A stretch of 6,859 nt of DNA from Chloroflexota bacterium (GTDB lineage Bacteria; Chloroflexota; Anaerolineae; Anaerolineales; Villigracilaceae): contig JAJYOH010000329.1 of NCBI GenBank assembly GCA_021796315.1, forward strand, positions 1 to 6,859. The letters are read 5' to 3'. Positions 6,035-6,859 of the stretch are shown in pieces. Numbering within the stretch: position 1 is the stretch's first letter; each line of letters begins with the position of its first letter. The translations under genes and the position numbers were made by a program. The notes below the pieces were generated by a model. That model ran no database searches and was not told the origin of the DNA. It saw only the letters and a program-made list of their open reading frames with translations.

Positions 6035-6057
6035 CCATCACTGAATTGGGTTTGACA
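6035..6057 (-). repeat. Putative IS terminal inverted repeat, upstream end
   Basis: Read inward on the minus strand from 6057 it begins TGTCAAACCCAATTC. It shares TGT and CCCAAT with the other end at 5395. It directly abuts the membrane-protein remnant that starts at 6058. Confidence 0.45.
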
Positions 6058-6186
6058 GCCGCCATTATGTTATTGATCCAATCCTTGGTATTCCTCGTAT
6101 CAATTGGATTGAGTTTTATAAATCCCGACCTCGCTAAATTTTCCTGGATACTCATTGCACCAGCCGCGTTTCTTCTTTGCGCGTAA
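6058..6186 (+). pseudogene. C-terminal remnant of a membrane protein, possibly TMEM175/DUF1211-like
   Basis: Starting exactly where the IS end stops, one frame reads AAIMLLIQSLVFLVSIGLSF, then INPDLAKFSWILIAPAAFLL, then CA and TAA (6184-6186), about 42 residues. This is two hydrophobic membrane-spanning segments around a short INPDLAK turn. The arrangement resembles the end of bacterial TMEM175/DUF1211 potassium-channel-like proteins, but the piece is too short to be sure. No ribosome site precedes ATG 6067. The simplest reading is that the IS, or a deletion it caused, removed the front of the gene. The IS lies in the opposite orientation. Confidence 0.4.
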
Positions 6187-6193
6187 GGCTTCA

Positions 6194-6210
6194 GAGGTCT
6201 TGGAGACTTC
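6194..6210 (+). other. Small hairpin downstream of the membrane-protein remnant
   Basis: GAGGTCT and AGACTTC can form a 7-bp stem (one G-U pair) with a TGG loop, 8 bases after the remnant's stop codon. The T-rich stretch begins about ten bases later, so this is a doubtful intrinsic terminator, perhaps left over from the original gene. Confidence 0.25.
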
Positions 6211-6261
6211 GGAGAAATTAAGTTTTGATTTAGGGAGGATTGATAATTGATTTTATTTCCC

Positions 6262-6750
6262 TTACCCCATTATCGTCTTCGGCCTATACTGCAATGCCTC
6301 CGCCAAGTGCGGAGCCAGGATCTGATCACACCCTGCCAGGTCCGCGATCGTACGCGCCAACTTCAGCACCCGGTGATATCCGCGCGCCGAAAGGTTCATC
6401 TGTCCCATCGCGGCTCGTATCAAGCTTTCCCCTGCATCATCCAGTTTGCAGAACAGGCGCACCTCCCCCACGCGCATATCGGCATTGGCGATCACATTTG
6501 TTGATTTCATATTCGCGAACCGCTCGCGCTGTCTCTGGCGAGCACCTTCAACCCGAACTTGAATTGTCTTCGACGATCCCCCCAATCGGTCACTGCTTAG
6601 CTTTTGATAATCCACGCGCGGCACTTCAACATGGATATCGATCCGATCCAGCAAGGGTCCTGAAATTCTCTTTTGATATTTCGTCACGGTCGAAGGTGCA
6701 CAGGTGCAAGCCTTTACGGCGTCCCCATAATAACCGCACGGGCAGGGGTG
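6262..6750 (-). pseudogene. comM: Truncated ComM/YifB-type Mg-chelatase-like protein, C-terminal third only
   Basis: Recognisable homology begins at PCPCGYYGDAVKACTC, the cysteine motif in the middle of ComM, and runs through KYQKRISGPLLDRIDIHVEVPRV with the conserved Arg of LLDRID. It continues through NADMRVGEVRLFC and the closing LSARGYHRVLKLARTIADL and HLAEALQYRP of the Mg-chelatase C-terminal domain. The stop is TAA 6264-6262. Full-length ComM has about 500 residues; here only about 163 match. The N-terminal Lon-like domain, the Walker A and B motifs, and the expected FMLVAAMN just before PCPCG are absent. Upstream of about 6750 the frame stays open to 6810 (ATG) but is unlike ComM. ComM is a hexameric helicase that extends strand exchange during natural transformation; without its ATPase core this piece cannot do that. 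It may be cut off by a rearrangement whose other side is outside the window. Confidence 0.85.
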
Positions 6751-6859
6751 TACACAATCGGACATATTTTTCATGCTTGGCGAATGGTAAAAGGCTGATC
6801 TTAAGGGCATATTTCAAAACTCAATGTTTAGACCCACTTCCATGCATACCAAACCGTCA
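6751..6859. other. Unassigned sequence beyond the ComM breakpoint
   Basis: From about 6751 the sequence no longer matches ComM in any frame I can read, and no other gene, repeat or RNA is recognisable before the window ends. It may be the end of another mobile element or a rearrangement junction, but nothing in the visible part proves that. Confidence 0.4.

Larger units (their letters stand above)
5395..6057 (-). mobile_element. Decayed, internally deleted IS3-family insertion sequence
   Basis: The element is about 660 bases, roughly half the usual IS3-family length. Its body is the catalytic part of an OrfB-type transposase (5426 to about 5980, minus strand). The downstream end, read inward from 5395 on the plus strand, begins TGTGACCTGCCCCAAT. 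The upstream end, read inward from 6057 on the minus strand, begins TGTCAAACCCAATTC. Both start with TGT and share CCCAAT, as expected for imperfect IS3 terminal repeats. OrfA and the front of OrfB are missing. The three bases outside each end (CCA and GCC) do not match, so no target duplication is visible. The exact ends are uncertain by a few bases. Confidence 0.65.

Noticed and set aside
1..6859. CRISPR array, tRNA, rRNA or tandem repeats
   Set aside because: No regularly spaced direct repeats and no tRNA- or rRNA-like stretch were found on reading through the window.

Overview
The window looks like a bacterial chromosome segment of roughly even base composition, with ordinary Shine-Dalgarno sites and sigma70-type promoters. 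The protein sequences, especially the ComM fragment and the APC permease, are reminiscent of Chloroflexota (Anaerolineae-like). That assignment rests on protein style only and is an inference.

Positions 1-5138 hold an intact catabolic-type locus. A minus-strand series reads cupin (4147-3815), FGGY sugar kinase (3811-2291) and GntR/UTRA regulator (2290-1505). The first three genes are separated by 3 and 0 bases, so they are almost certainly one translationally coupled operon. After 112 bases comes an APC-family permease (from 1392, running off the left edge). On the plus strand, starting at 4431, is a TIM-barrel protein that I cannot assign to a named family. A plausible joint role is uptake, phosphorylation and rearrangement or cleavage of a small sugar-like compound, under control of the GntR protein. 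The substrate cannot be read from the sequence.

The 283-base region between cupin and TIM-barrel gene is the most striking non-coding part. It has a perfect consensus plus-strand promoter (TTGACA, 17 bp, TATAAT; 4228-4256) and a near-consensus minus-strand promoter (TTGACT, 17 bp, TATAGT; 4329-4301). They face each other, so the two predicted transcripts overlap by about 30 bases at their 5' ends. A perfect 11-base palindrome of GntR-operator type (4286-4296) lies at the predicted minus-strand start site. The plus-strand leader (about 168 nt) also has competing pairings ending in a T run.

Positions 5139-6859 are a graveyard. They hold a decayed, internally deleted IS3-type element (about 5395-6057) with two in-frame TGA codons in its transposase where tryptophan is expected. 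Next to it is a short C-terminal remnant of a membrane protein (6058-6186, perhaps TMEM175/DUF1211-like). Last comes the C-terminal third of a ComM/YifB-type Mg-chelatase-like protein (6262 to about 6750, minus strand), whose AAA+ core is missing.
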